NCBI GenBank assembly: GCA_964431685.1
Contig: CAYSLA010000004.1
Coordinates: 1-52,343, forward strand
Length of the DNA stretch: 52,343 nucleotides
DNA from: CAYSLA01 sp964431685
Lineage (GTDB): Bacteria; Armatimonadota; UBA5829
Reading direction: 5' to 3'
In this document: positions 9,641 to 18,039 of the stretch, piece by piece
Numbering within the stretch: the first letter of the stretch is position 1
Layout: each line of letters starts with the position of its first letter
Translations under genes and position numbers: made by a program
Notes under the pieces: generated by a model
What the model was told of the DNA's origin: nothing
Database searches by the model: none
What the model saw: the letters and a program-made list of their open reading frames with translations, nothing else

Positions 9641-10114
9641 ATGCCTGATCTGCTTGTAAAGCTGCTGGAACTGCCCGATTCACGAAGCTTGATCGCCGAA
9701 CTTGCCAATGCCGGAATTCTCATCCGGCGGGCTCAGCCTTTCGAGGCTACAGCCGTGTGCGACTTCATCGTTGAAAACTTCTCGCAGGGATGGGCTGATG
9801 AAGTCACCCCTGCATTCTCTCGCCAGCCCGTCACCTGTTACGTTGCCACGTGTGAGATGCACATTGTGGGCTTCGGAGCCTACGAGTGCACGCGTCGAGA
9901 CTTCTTCGGCCCTACGGGCGTTTCGGACAAGTTTCGGGGTAAGAACATAGGCAAAGCTCTCCTGCTTGCCTGCCTGGAGGGCATGCGCGATATGGGGTAT
10001 GTCTACGGCATCATCGGTGGGGGGCACATACTGGACTACTACGCCAAGTGCGCCGGGGCCACGGAGATACCTGGAAGCGACCCCGGCATATACACAGATA
10101 TGCTTGAGGGTTGA
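9641..10114 (+). CDS. GNAT family N-acetyltransferase
   Basis: 157 residues, ATG preceded by GAGGTGG. The central part VTCYVATCEMHIVGFGAYE and GVSDKFRGKNIGKALLLACL give the beta4 strand and the acetyl-CoA-binding motif A (Q/R-x-x-G-x-G/A; here R-G-K-N-I-G-K-A), with YVYGIIGG following as the beta5 region. It should transfer an acetyl group from acetyl-CoA to an amine of unknown identity. A 55-residue gene follows after ten bases, so the two are probably cotranscribed. Confidence 0.8.
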   Translation: MPDLLVKLLELPDSRSLIAELANAGILIRRAQPFEATAVCDFIVENFSQGWADEVTPAFSRQPVTCYVATCEMHIVGFGAYECTRRDFFGPTGVSDKFRGKNIGKALLLACLEGMRDMGYVYGIIGGGHILDYYAKCAGATEIPGSDPGIYTDMLEG

Positions 10115-10124
10115 GGACGTCCAG

Positions 10125-10292
10125 ATGTTGGCCTGCGAAATAGAGAAGCTGAGGTTTGAAGCGAATACTGCCGCTCAGAACGGCGACTACGCGCGGGTGC
10201 TCGATATACTGGAAGCCTTTGCCGAGTCAGATCTGACCGACTCGGACAAGCGGTTGATGGAGTTGGCGCGACTGCGACTGCGGTCGGCGTGA
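10125..10292 (+). CDS. Small hypothetical helical protein, 55 residues
   Basis: ATG at 10125, preceded by TGAGGA, which overlaps the stop of the acetyltransferase gene. The protein (MLACEIEKLRFEANTAAQNG..., ending ELARLRLRSA) reads as two or three amphipathic helices, similar in feel to a single TPR-like hairpin (AQNGDYARVLDILEAF). I do not recognise a family. Tight spacing argues for translation coupled to the acetyltransferase. It could also be a spurious short frame, but the ribosome site and codon use favour a real gene. Confidence 0.55.
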   Translation: MLACEIEKLRFEANTAAQNGDYARVLDILEAFAESDLTDSDKRLMELARLRLRSA

Positions 10293-10348
10293 ACTCGTGA
10301 TAAAGACTATGTGTCGGTGAGATACCCAACTGGAAGCAGATATAGCGT

Positions 10349-11566
10349 GTGGAAATGCAAGGCAAGAAGACTATAGTTGATCTTGTGCGCGCCAGGCAGG
10401 AAGTGGTGTCTCACTCGCCGCTGCTTGGCACCCAGACCGTCGGTGTGATCAACGCTCACAACAGAATTCTGGCGGAGGATGTGGCCGTCACGCACGATGT
10501 GCCCGAACATCACCTTGCTCTTTCTGACGGATATGCGGTAATGTCGGCGGATACTCTCGGTGCACACCGCCGCAATCCTCGACAGTTGGGTGTGTCTGGC
10601 GAAGCGTTCTCGGGGTCCTTGCGGAAGCTGGAACCCGGAACCGCCGCAAGAGTGAAGCGCGGTTGGGCTTTACCTCAGGACAGTGACGCAGTGCTGACTT
10701 CCTCCGAGACGTTTCGTCCCGAAGATGGGCCGTTGCTCCTGGTATTTGAGGAAGTCAAGCCGTGGCACAATGCGAAACCAGCGGGGGCAATCCTGACCGC
10801 AGGCTCCGTTATTTCACCATCTGGCACAACCATCGGCCACCACGAAATGGGCGTGTTAGCTTCGCTGGGCATCCACGGTGTCAAGGTCTCGATTCAGCCG
10901 CATATGTCGATCCTGACCGTCGGTGAGGGTCTGGTGGACATTCTCGATGATATGAAGCCGGGCCAGATGCGCAACTCCGGCAGGTATGTGCTGACGGGTA
11001 TGGCGACGGAGGCAGGATGCGAGGTTGCCGATCTGCGCCACGTGACAACCGGACGGCTTGGATTGGAGCGAGCACTCGCCGAATGCAGACCACTCGACAT
11101 TGCGGTTGTCGTGATGGGACCGGACGAGAAGCATGATGTTGCGGTTGCCGCGCTGGGCAACGTCGGAGAGGTGGTGTTCGAGCGCGTGCAGATGGAACCA
11201 GGCGCAGCGACGGCTTTCGGGACTGTGAACGGCCGACCAGTATTCGTCGTAGGATTCGATTCACTCCTCGAGTCGTTTGAGGCTGTTGTGCGTCCTGCAG
11301 TGATGAGCATGCAGCGGGCAGGACGTATTGACCGAACCATGGTCCAGGCAGAACTTCGTGTGACAATCAAACCCAATCAAACAAGCCATAGTCTCTTCAG
11401 AGCTGTAACCTGGTTCGATGGTGAACGCTGCGCTGTGCGTGCCTTTGACAGGGTGTCGCCTGATAACGGAGTCACCGCAAAGCCCAACTCGCTCATTGTG
11501 ATCCCACCTCAAACTGACTTGAAGAAGCGTGGTGAGACGGTTGACGTATGGCTTCTACAGTTGTAA
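10349..11566 (+). CDS. MoeA-like protein with eroded molybdopterin-binding motifs
   Basis: 405 residues. A GTG at 10349 or an ATG two codons later may be the start. The overall order of segments follows MoeA/Gephyrin molybdopterin molybdenumtransferase: an N-terminal helix, HNRILAEDV, LALSDGYAV (MoeA has S-A-M-DGYAV), an effluxed SAF-like region, GTTIGHHEMGVLASLGI, then a MogA-like domain and a C-terminal beta domain. Key motifs of the MogA-like part are altered. ILTVGEGL replaces the F-S-T-GDEL type. VVVMGPDEKHDVA replaces the SGGVS-x-G-x-x-D signature. VVGFDSLLES replaces the GLPGNPVSA signature. It therefore may not insert molybdenum. No other molybdenum-cofactor gene is in the window. The MoeA ancestry is clear from layout; the present function is not known. 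Confidence 0.7.
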   Translation: MEMQGKKTIVDLVRARQEVVSHSPLLGTQTVGVINAHNRILAEDVAVTHDVPEHHLALSDGYAVMSADTLGAHRRNPRQLGVSGEAFSGSLRKLEPGTAARVKRGWALPQDSDAVLTSSETFRPEDGPLLLVFEEVKPWHNAKPAGAILTAGSVISPSGTTIGHHEMGVLASLGIHGVKVSIQPHMSILTVGEGLVDILDDMKPGQMRNSGRYVLTGMATEAGCEVADLRHVTTGRLGLERALAECRPLDIAVVVMGPDEKHDVAVAALGNVGEVVFERVQMEPGAATAFGTVNGRPVFVVGFDSLLESFEAVVRPAVMSMQRAGRIDRTMVQAELRVTIKPNQTSHSLFRAVTWFDGERCAVRAFDRVSPDNGVTAKPNSLIVIPPQTDLKKRGETVDVWLLQL

Positions 11567-11589
11567 GAGCTCAGACTATGTGAGAAACC

Positions 11590-11660
11590 ACGTCATCCTG
11601 AACTTGATTCAGGACCCATCCCTTCTCCGGATGGGTGCCGGATCTAGTCCGGCATGACGT
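11590..11660 (+). repeat. Dispersed intergenic palindromic repeat family B, copy 1
   Basis: The element begins ACGTCAT and ends ATGACGT. Inside lie two nested inverted repeats, CCTGAA-CTTGA-TTCAGG and ACCCATCC...GGATGGGT. Its left and right arms align with those of 40572-40642. Confidence 0.8.
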
Positions 11661-11721
11661 AGTACTTGGCGAGACTGAGCTGTCACCTACAGTTAGAATA
11701 GCCCCAGGATTTGTGTGCTTC

Positions 11722-11730
11722 TGCTATAAT
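11722..11730 (+). promoter_or_regulatory. Extended -10 promoter of yjbQ-psuG
   Basis: TGC-TATAAT at 11722-11730, about 36 bases before the ATG of yjbQ. No good -35 box at the standard distance, as expected for extended -10 promoters. Confidence 0.6.
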
Positions 11731-11766
11731 ATCCCTTGCGTAGCCTACGTGAGGAGCTGATAGAAG

Positions 11767-12162
11767 ATGGACATATTCCCTGTAAAGACAACTCAACGCA
11801 ACCAGTTCGTGGACATAACTTCTCAGGTGCAGAAGTATGTTTCCGATACCGGTGTTGAAAGTGGTCTTCTGTGCGTATTTGTTCCGCACACCACCGCTGC
11901 TGTCACCATAAACGAGAACGCCGATCCGGATGTCGTGCGCGATTTGTTGGGAACACTCGAGAAGATTGTGCCGGCGCGATGGGACTATCGGCACTGTGAA
12001 GGCAACTCGGACTCACACGTCAAGAGCAGCACGTTTGGCCCTTCTCTAACTGTTATTGTTGAGAACGGCAGGTTGCAGCTCGGGACCTGGCAGTCGATCT
12101 ACTTCGCTGAGTTCGACGGCCCACGCAACCGGCAGTACTGGCTGAAAGTGGTGGGTAGATGA
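11767..12162 (+). CDS. yjbQ: YjbQ family (UPF0047) protein, possible secondary thiamine-phosphate synthase
   Basis: 131 residues, the normal family size. Family hallmarks are FVDITSQVQKYV, GLLCVFVPHTTAAVTINENADPDVVRDLL and HVKSSTFGPSLTVIVENGRLQLGTWQSIYFAEFDGPRNR. The conserved His, Glu and Asp residues of the HTTA and ENADP segments are all present. Some members complement thiamine-phosphate synthase mutants, but the native role is unsettled. The gene is preceded by an extended -10 promoter and overlaps psuG by 4 bp (ATGA), so the two are translationally coupled. Confidence 0.93.
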   Translation: MDIFPVKTTQRNQFVDITSQVQKYVSDTGVESGLLCVFVPHTTAAVTINENADPDVVRDLLGTLEKIVPARWDYRHCEGNSDSHVKSSTFGPSLTVIVENGRLQLGTWQSIYFAEFDGPRNRQYWLKVVGR

Positions 12163-13073
12163 AAGACATCCTTGAGATTGCACAAGACGTGACGTGCGCT
12201 CTTAACCACAACGCGCCTGTGGTCGCCCTCGAGTCCTCGGTCATCGCGAACGGTTTGCCGCCCGAATCGGCTGTGGAAGCCGCTCAGGCGATGGAAGACG
12301 CAGTACGCGAGAGCGACAGCATACCGGCGATTACCGGAGTGATCGATGGCGTGATCAAGATTGGTTTGTCGAGCGACGACATCAGACGTCTCGCGCACAA
12401 ATCTGCGGTGAAAGTCTCGTCTCGAGACCTCGCTCACGTTGTTAGTCGAAAACTGAGCGGTGGCACTACCGTTTCGGCTACTGCCCGGCTTGCTGCAGCC
12501 GCAGGTATTTCGGTGATGGCAACCGGAGGGTTGGGCGGAGTTCACAGGGGATGTCCGGTGGACATCTCGTCTGACTTGTGGGAACTCACTCGCGTTCCGA
12601 CGGTTGTGGTGTGCTCTGGCCCGAAGGCGGTGTTAGATGTCGCTGCGACCGCTGAATGGCTGGAGACCCACTGTGTTAACGTGTACGGCTACCAGACAGA
12701 CACATTGCCTGCGTTCTATTGTGGCGACTCCGGTCTGGAGGTTCCCAGAGTGGAGGACGCAGCCGATTTTGGGGCGATGGTAAAACTGCTTCGCGGGAGT
12801 CTGGGGGTTCGCAGCGGAATTGTATTGGTAGTTCAGCCGCCCCAGTCTCTTGACATAGCGGCGGACATCGAGAAGGCTTTGGCAGAATCTGAGGCACTGC
12901 GCATTAAGGGCAAAGACGTAACGCCGTTTCTCCTATCGAAAGTGGCCGAGCTTACTGGGGGAAGGAGCGTCGCGGCTAATATCGCACTGCTCAGGAAGAA
13001 CGCTCGTGTGGCAGGGGAGGTAGCTGTCGAGTTGCTCCGCGAGGACAGGCGAAGGATCGGGTTTATGGCCTAG
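12159..13073 (+). CDS. psuG: Pseudouridine-5'-phosphate glycosidase
   Basis: 304 residues, full length for PsuG (also annotated as indigoidine synthase A-like). It splits pseudouridine 5'-phosphate to uracil and ribose 5-phosphate in the cytoplasm. VALESSVIANGLP carries the catalytic Glu, CSGPKAVLDVAAT the lysine that binds the sugar, and VSSRDLAHV plus GGTTVSATARLAA form the manganese/phosphate site. TGGLGGVHRG and the YQTDTLPAFY segment are also conserved. No pseudouridine kinase (PsuK) is adjacent. The start overlaps the yjbQ stop by 4 bp. Confidence 0.95.
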   Translation: MKDILEIAQDVTCALNHNAPVVALESSVIANGLPPESAVEAAQAMEDAVRESDSIPAITGVIDGVIKIGLSSDDIRRLAHKSAVKVSSRDLAHVVSRKLSGGTTVSATARLAAAAGISVMATGGLGGVHRGCPVDISSDLWELTRVPTVVVCSGPKAVLDVAATAEWLETHCVNVYGYQTDTLPAFYCGDSGLEVPRVEDAADFGAMVKLLRGSLGVRSGIVLVVQPPQSLDIAADIEKALAESEALRIKGKDVTPFLLSKVAELTGGRSVAANIALLRKNARVAGEVAVELLREDRRRIGFMA

Positions 13074-13144
13074 TGTCATCTGTGCGCAGACGGCTCAACG
13101 ATAGAGTTTATGCGGTTCGCGTACCATTGGAGTAGAGTGAATAC

Positions 13145-13657
13145 ATGTTAGACGCAATAGCCAACAGACGCAGCGTCAGGTTCTACAGGGATCAGCCGAT
13201 TGAGGAGTCCGTTCTGGAGGAGATTCTGGCCGCCGGCTTCTGTGCACCGTCCGCCCACAACGAGCGTGCCTGGCATGTCATAGTCGTCAGGCAGAAGGCC
13301 CGTCTTGAATCACTGGCGGCAATACACAAGTGGACGCGTTTTCTTTCACGAGTTCCTGTGGCTGTGATCGTGTGCTTTGACCGCAGGCAGTTGGACCACT
13401 TCTGGATTGAAGACGTTTCGGCGTTTATCCAGAATGTTCTGACGGAGGCCACGCACCAGGGGCTGGGGTCTTGCTGGGTAGGTATCCGCGGCGTTATCGA
13501 AGACGGGATCGATGCAGAAAGAGTCGTGCGCGATACGTGCTCAGTTCCGCCGGATTTCGGCGTAGGTGGCATTGTCGCTCTGGGCTACGCGGCCAGGCAT
13601 CCAGGGCCGCACATAGAGTCCGTTCCGGCGGACCGGTTGCACGAGGAAGTTTTCTAG
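13145..13657 (+). CDS. Nitroreductase family protein
   Basis: 170 residues. The start MLDAIANRRSVRFYRDQPI has the arginines that bind the FMN phosphate, followed by APSAHNERAWHVIVV. Later TEATHQGLGSCWVG and IVALGYAARHP are the usual flavin-contact segments. It should be an FMN-dependent NAD(P)H oxidoreductase, homodimeric; the substrate is unknown. Length is at the short end of the family. Its stop lies two bases from the convergent holA stop. Confidence 0.9.
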   Translation: MLDAIANRRSVRFYRDQPIEESVLEEILAAGFCAPSAHNERAWHVIVVRQKARLESLAAIHKWTRFLSRVPVAVIVCFDRRQLDHFWIEDVSAFIQNVLTEATHQGLGSCWVGIRGVIEDGIDAERVVRDTCSVPPDFGVGGIVALGYAARHPGPHIESVPADRLHEEVF

Positions 13658-13658
13658 G

Positions 13659-14768
13659 CTACGATACAGTCTGGCGTCGCCGACTGCACAGGCGCATTAT
13701 CAGGAGTTCGAGGATGGCCTGTGGGTCGTCTGGGCCGGGTATGATTGCCTTCAGTCTCAAGTCTGCCTCTTCGATCGCCGCAAACGCGTCCGCCAGCATA
13801 TCGTAGGTAAACGCTCTGGCCTGCTGGGCGTACTTGGCTTCCTGCCACGACTGTCTGGCCAGAACATCGATAATGTTGGGGTCTCTTGGGAGCGCGTCTT
13901 TGATGCTGTCGGGTATATTCTGTCGGCTGACCCCGCGGACTCCCGATTCCTGCAGAAACCTCATCTGCCAGACCAGCCTGAAATGCCTCGCTATGTTTGA
14001 GAGAGCGGAGGGGGCTTCAGTGCGAGGGTCGGCCCCGGATTGGAACAACTCATGCAGATTTCTGATGGCCGATGCGGTTTCTCGACTACCAACTGCGTCA
14101 ACGGTCTTGAATATCTTCTCTTCCGGCGTCTCTGAGGTGACGTGCTCAACCATCTGAGGAGTGATCTTGTCTGCCTGCCCGGAATAGTCGATCACCTTCG
14201 TGCTCTCAGTCTTTATGAGCGCAAAATCGTTGCCGATGCGCCTTCGGAATAGCTCAACTGTCCTGGCGTCTATGGTCTTTCCAGCATCCGCAAAACACTG
14301 CTTGATGAAAGGAACGGAAAGCTCAGCAGCCTTTGCCCCTTTCTCACCACCAAACTCTTTTACTTCTCCGACTTTGCGGATGGCTCTTGAAAGGTCGCCA
14401 ATTATCTCCGAGCCTTTCTTCGGTCTGCCTCTATCCCGCTCAGGCGCGGGATTGACCATAATCAGGCACGCTGTGTCGGGGATAGACGCAAGTTTCCCGG
14501 CCAGAAGTTTCTGTTCGGCGGGGTTCATCTTGTTTGCATACTTGACCAGAACCACGCGTTGGCCGGAGGAGAACGGAGGCACGTTCAGCCCTGCCATCAC
14601 TCTCTGGCACGTAGCAGTGTCTCCCTCTATCTGCTCAAGATCGAAGTCTGCGAAGTCTGGGGATACCAGTTTGTCAAGCAATTCGCGCAGAGCGAGCTGT
14701 TTGCGGTATTCGTCATCGCCTTTGAGGAGGTGGGCCCTCGAGATCTTCTTGCTGGTTCCAGTCGCCAT
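13659..14768 (-). CDS. holA: DNA polymerase III delta subunit
   Basis: 369 residues from the ATG at 14766-14768. The longer frame to 14816 adds a Cys-rich piece (MWRLCTCRVLCDN) that does not look native. The delta subunit opens the beta clamp in the clamp-loader complex. Supporting segments are LLKGDDEYRKQLALRELLDKL at the N-terminus, QRVVLVKYANKM, DTACLIMVNP and the C-terminal helical domain with ALSNIARHFRLVWQMRFL and QAILELLIMRLC. There is no good Shine-Dalgarno sequence. A TGC-GATAAT lies just upstream of the ATG and may give a very short leader. Confidence 0.9.
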   Translation of the reverse strand: MATGTSKKISRAHLLKGDDEYRKQLALRELLDKLVSPDFADFDLEQIEGDTATCQRVMAGLNVPPFSSGQRVVLVKYANKMNPAEQKLLAGKLASIPDTACLIMVNPAPERDRGRPKKGSEIIGDLSRAIRKVGEVKEFGGEKGAKAAELSVPFIKQCFADAGKTIDARTVELFRRRIGNDFALIKTESTKVIDYSGQADKITPQMVEHVTSETPEEKIFKTVDAVGSRETASAIRNLHELFQSGADPRTEAPSALSNIARHFRLVWQMRFLQESGVRGVSRQNIPDSIKDALPRDPNIIDVLARQSWQEAKYAQQARAFTYDMLADAFAAIEEADLRLKAIIPGPDDPQAILELLIMRLCSRRRQTVS

Positions 14769-14824
14769 AATGGCGATATTATCGCACAGCACCCGGCAGG
14801 TACACAACCTCCACACGCAGAAAG

Positions 14825-14852
14825 GCGGCTCAGTCTCACTGGACTGAGCCGC
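14825..14852 (-). terminator. Hairpin between pilin gene and holA
   Basis: GCGGCTCAGT pairs perfectly with ACTGAGCCGC (10 bp, 8-nt loop). On the minus strand it follows the pilin stop and is followed by CTTTC, a weak T tract. It probably ends the pilin transcript before holA on the same strand. Confidence 0.65.
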
Positions 14853-14885
14853 GAAGAGAGTACTAAGCAGAGCTAGATCGCTGCT

Positions 14886-15239
14886 CTACAAGGCGTGCGT
14901 TCCACCTATACTGCAAGTCGGATTTGCATCGACGTTGCCGATGGTGTAATCGCCACCTGACGGGCACAGCGGCTTTACCTTAATGTACAGGGCTGCGCCG
15001 AATAGATTGGCGTCCGTTACCGCGGCGCCACTGGCGGCTCGCGTGTCCATAGCCCACTGTTCCTTCGCGCTCTCAATCTGTTTGAGATTAGCAACACACG
15101 ACTTGGTGCGGCTGCTCTCTCTCGCCTTCATGAAGTTCGGCACTGCTATAGCAAGCAGGATACCGATGATCAGAACGACGATCATAATCTCGATAAGGGT
15201 GAAGCCGCCTCTGCGCCTTCTGATTGTGAATCTAGACAT
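14886..15239 (-). CDS. Type IV pilin/type II secretion pseudopilin-like protein with prepilin cleavage motif
   Basis: 117 residues. The leader MSRFTIRRRRGG is followed by FTLIEIMIVVLIIGILLAIA, the prepilin peptidase site (G before F, Glu at +5) and hydrophobic N-terminal helix. Next come VPNFMKARESSRTKSCVANLKQIESAKEQWA and a short globular C-terminal domain with two Cys (LCPSGG and PTCSIG), as in small major pseudopilins. It would be inserted in the inner membrane, processed by a prepilin peptidase and polymerised. No secretion ATPase or peptidase gene is nearby. A strong GGAGGAGGT lies 11 bases before the ATG. Confidence 0.88.
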   Translation of the reverse strand: MSRFTIRRRRGGFTLIEIMIVVLIIGILLAIAVPNFMKARESSRTKSCVANLKQIESAKEQWAMDTRAASGAAVTDANLFGAALYIKVKPLCPSGGDYTIGNVDANPTCSIGGTHAL

Positions 15240-15587
15240 TTTCTACGTCTACCTCCTCCGCATGTTCGGAAACGGGTGTTTTGCGCCAGATCAGACATCG
15301 AGGATCACAAATGCGTCTACCCGCCACGCCTGCTCTGGCTTCCATCTTACTTCTTCCACGGCAGTTAGAGGCGATTACGCTAAAATGAGCAGTCTGAACG
15401 AAAACCGGTAATTCTACCAGCAAAAGGCTGTTCTTCTTTATAGGCCGGTGCTTGCCGATAGTTTGTAAGCCTCGGCTGGTGCTAATGCTCGACGGACATT
15501 GCGACTTCAGTGCCTATTGACAAACGATCGCATTGGTGGTAGTTTGTAATTGTCGGGACAATTCTTGCGAGGTGAACTGCTATAAGA
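15240..15587. other. Intergenic region between divergent genes, no gene seen
   Basis: 348 bases between the pilin gene (minus) and an exported-protein gene (plus). It contains a TTGACA at 15517-15522 about 70 bases before the plus-strand gene, with no convincing -10 at 17 bp. TAGTTTGTAA occurs near 15461 and again at 15540. I recognise no RNA or riboswitch; a c-di-GMP aptamer pattern was looked for and not found. Confidence 0.5.
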
Positions 15588-16367
15588 ATGCTCGTGTCTG
15601 TTCTGTTGTCTGTGCTATTTGTCATTCCCGCGGTCTGTGTGGTCGCGGACGAGATCCCTGTCTATACACCTGCTGCTACCAAGGTAGCGGTAATGCCGGT
15701 CGTGAGCATCACTGGTGAGAAGTGGGACAAAGTCCGAAACTCCCAGATTGACTGTTCGTACAACGAACTGGAGTCACAATTTCGTGAGCGAGGCTTCGAG
15801 CTCGTTAGCCCTGATGAGGTGATGAGCGCCATCAGAGCCTTGTCGATTGATCTGAAGGACGAGGAAGAATGGAAACGCGATACGTTCTACAAGATTGGCG
15901 AGAAACTTGGTACCGATCTGATAGTGTTTGTGCTGATTACAGACAGCACTCAGCGTGTCAAGACCACATTCTTCACCGCACAGAACGAGGGGCACGCGAA
16001 GATCAAGATATGGCTTCTGGATGCGAAGAATCACATCAATATAAAGAGCTCGAAGCAGTACGATGCAAAGCGTGTGCAGGGATCCTTTGGCCGCGGAGCC
16101 AAGGGCAGCGCCCTGCAGGTAGATGCGGCGAGGAGGGCAATTGAGACTGCTCTCGCAGATTTCCTCAAGCCATATAAGATCGTCAAAGAGGTCAAGCGCG
16201 CCGAGCGGCGCAGCCCTCGAGTAGGAGACGAGTCCGGCGTGGAGTACGGTGTGATCAGCGGCGAATCGTCCGACGAGGACGACAGTGCCAGTGATGCCGA
16301 CAACAAGAACTCCGGGATGGCGAAACCATCTGGCAAACCATCCGAAAATCTGGAAAAGGACGAATAG
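15588..16367 (+). CDS. Exported CsgG-like protein of unknown function
   Basis: 259 residues. It has a signal peptide (MLVSVLLSVLFVIPAVCVVAD). Then TKVAVMPVVSITGEKWDKVR, QFRERGFELVSPDEVMSAI and IGEKLGTDLIVFVLITD give the alternating fold seen in CsgG/GNA1162-type periplasmic proteins. That pattern is a beta strand with VAVMP, a helix ending in a long strand, then a GADxVV-like strand. After residue about 205 there is an acidic, Ser/Asp-rich disordered tail (GESSDEDDSASDADNKN). There is no lipobox. It probably sits in the periplasm; I cannot name a function. Exported proteins of this type often help assemble envelope complexes. Confidence 0.65.
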   Translation: MLVSVLLSVLFVIPAVCVVADEIPVYTPAATKVAVMPVVSITGEKWDKVRNSQIDCSYNELESQFRERGFELVSPDEVMSAIRALSIDLKDEEEWKRDTFYKIGEKLGTDLIVFVLITDSTQRVKTTFFTAQNEGHAKIKIWLLDAKNHINIKSSKQYDAKRVQGSFGRGAKGSALQVDAARRAIETALADFLKPYKIVKEVKRAERRSPRVGDESGVEYGVISGESSDEDDSASDADNKNSGMAKPSGKPSENLEKDE

Positions 16368-16393
16368 TCTATAATCCGCACGCCAGAGACACA

Positions 16394-16427
16394 ACTGGCC
16401 CGAAACGATGCCGCGTCTCGGGCCAGT
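16394..16427. terminator. Perfect 10-bp hairpin between exported-protein gene and ppk2
   Basis: ACTGGCCCGA pairs with TCGGGCCAGT around a 14-nt loop. No T tract follows. A TATAAT sits just upstream at 16370-16375, so the hairpin could also be a leader element of the ppk2 transcript. Confidence 0.5.
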
Positions 16428-16533
16428 GCTCCCCCGTAGTATCATGATTCCACCTCTGCTTGCCGATAACGTCAATGAGGTCCCACGAACGCGCATATCG
16501 GGTCTGCACGGTCCTCACAGGTGGTCACACAAT

Positions 16534-17427
16534 ATGAACAAGCCCCGGATTTCGGTACAGAGCGGCAGCCTGGAGCCCACTCCAAAGTCGGATACCCTGT
16601 TGACATCGGTGCGTGGTCGTTCAGACTGGCTGGGGAAGAAGCAGTATGAGAGAGAGCTGCGCAGGCTTCAGGACGAACTCGTGAAACTCCAGTACTCAGT
16701 AAAAGAGCGCGGCACGCGAGTGGTGATGCTGTTTGAAGGCAGGGATGCTGCTGGCAAAGGTGGAGTTATCAAACGCATTTCCGAGCCCCTGAACCCACGG
16801 GGCGTTCGATTGGTTGCACTTGGTGCCCCGTCCGATACTGAGCGAACGCAGTGGTATTTTCAACGCTACATCCAGCACTTGCCCTCTGCGGGTGAAATCG
16901 TGATTTTTGACCGGAGTTGGTACAATCGCGCCGGGGTTGAGAAAGTGATGGGTTTCTGCTCAAACGAAGAGTATTGGGAGTTCCTGAGAGCGTGTCCGGA
17001 TTTTGAGCGTATGCTCGTGCGCTCGGGCATCATACTACTAAAATACTGGCTGTCAATAAATGATATGGAGCAGGAACGTCGTTTTCAAGAGCGTGCATCA
17101 GATCCTCTGAAGCGATGGAAACTCAGCAGCATCGACATTGAGTCCCGGGAGAAGTGGGTCGAATTCTCCAAAGCGAAAGATGCTATGATGGAGCATACCG
17201 ACATTCCTGAGGCTCGCTGGTACCAGGTCGACGGTGACGATAAACGCCGCGCAAGGCTCAACTGCATCAGGCACGTTCTGAGCACTATACCGCATTCGAA
17301 TGCGGTTCCAGCTCCAATCAAGCTTAGCAAACGGCCGCCCTGTGACCAGCACTACACGCGGCCCCATCGCACGTCACACATTGTTGTGCCCGACCACTAT
17401 GCACAGAAGATCAAGGATGCGGCGTAG
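16534..17427 (+). CDS. ppk2: Polyphosphate kinase 2 family protein
   Basis: 297 residues from the ATG at 16534, preceded by AGGTGG; longer starts back to 16408 have no support. QYERELRRLQDELVKLQYSV is the N-terminal PPK2 helix. MLFEGRDAAGKGGVIKRI is Walker A, EIVIFDRSWYNRAGVEKVMGF is Walker B, and KYWLSINDMEQERRFQERASD is the lid region. It moves phosphate between inorganic polyphosphate and nucleotides, usually making GTP or ATP or phosphorylating AMP/ADP. The subclass is not certain. The last 40 residues (KRPPCDQHYTRPHRTSH) are a basic extension. Confidence 0.92.
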   Translation: MNKPRISVQSGSLEPTPKSDTLLTSVRGRSDWLGKKQYERELRRLQDELVKLQYSVKERGTRVVMLFEGRDAAGKGGVIKRISEPLNPRGVRLVALGAPSDTERTQWYFQRYIQHLPSAGEIVIFDRSWYNRAGVEKVMGFCSNEEYWEFLRACPDFERMLVRSGIILLKYWLSINDMEQERRFQERASDPLKRWKLSSIDIESREKWVEFSKAKDAMMEHTDIPEARWYQVDGDDKRRARLNCIRHVLSTIPHSNAVPAPIKLSKRPPCDQHYTRPHRTSHIVVPDHYAQKIKDAA

Positions 17428-17456
17428 ACGTTGGCCAATTGGCAGACACAGATGCT

Positions 17457-17840
17457 TCACTTGGCCATTGCGGCTATAGCCTCAATTTCGACTTTGGCCC
17501 CTTTGGGCAGTGCTGCGACTTGAACAGTGGAGCGCGCTGGTGGGTCAGCGATAAACACACTGGAGTAGATATCGTTGACCTGTTTGAAATCGTCCATACT
17601 TGTAAGGAATATCGTCGTCTTTACCACGTCAGCCACCGTGAGCCCCTCTGCGTCGAGGACAGCCGTAAGGTTGGACAGGACTTGCCTCACCTGTCCAGCG
17701 ACATCTACCGCAACTATCTGACCAGTCAGCGGGTCAATTGGAATCTGGCCCGATATGAAGAGAAAACCATTGGCCTTTATGGCTTGAGAATACGGGCCGA
17801 TTGCTGCGGGTGCTTTCTCTGTAGTTACTACGGTCTTCAC
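17457..17840 (-). CDS. ridA: RidA family 2-iminobutanoate/2-iminopropanoate deaminase
   Basis: 127 residues, the usual size. APAAIGPYSQAIKANGFLFISGQIPIDP is the RidA N-terminus. VRQVLSNLTAVLDAEGL, VVKTTIFLTSMDDFKQVN and DPPARSTVQVAALPKGAKVEIEAIA contain the active-site Arg and Glu. It removes reactive enamine/imine intermediates made by PLP enzymes. It is convergent with ppk2. The start is GTG with GGAGG about ten bases upstream. Confidence 0.95.
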   Translation of the reverse strand: MKTVVTTEKAPAAIGPYSQAIKANGFLFISGQIPIDPLTGQIVAVDVAGQVRQVLSNLTAVLDAEGLTVADVVKTTIFLTSMDDFKQVNDIYSSVFIADPPARSTVQVAALPKGAKVEIEAIAAMAK

Positions 17841-18039
17841 TTGATGCTACCTCCAGGATTCTATCCACACGATGTTACATTCAACAGACGGAGCGTAAAT
17901 CCCTGCTGGTTATGCAGTGCCGCAACATTCATTGTATCAATCCTCGCAAGGTGTGGAATACTAGCATGATGATGATTATCAACCAGCAACGGCCGAGGCT
18001 CTACTCACATCGGCCACGCGTGGAAAGGAACCTGGTAGA

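Noticed and set aside
15240..15587. Possible cyclic di-GMP riboswitch before the pilin gene
   Set aside because: No matching aptamer core was found on either strand.
16370..16375. TATAAT as the ppk2 promoter
   Set aside because: It lies right after the previous stop and before a hairpin that could stop transcription; no -35 box at the standard distance, so it was not listed as a promoter.
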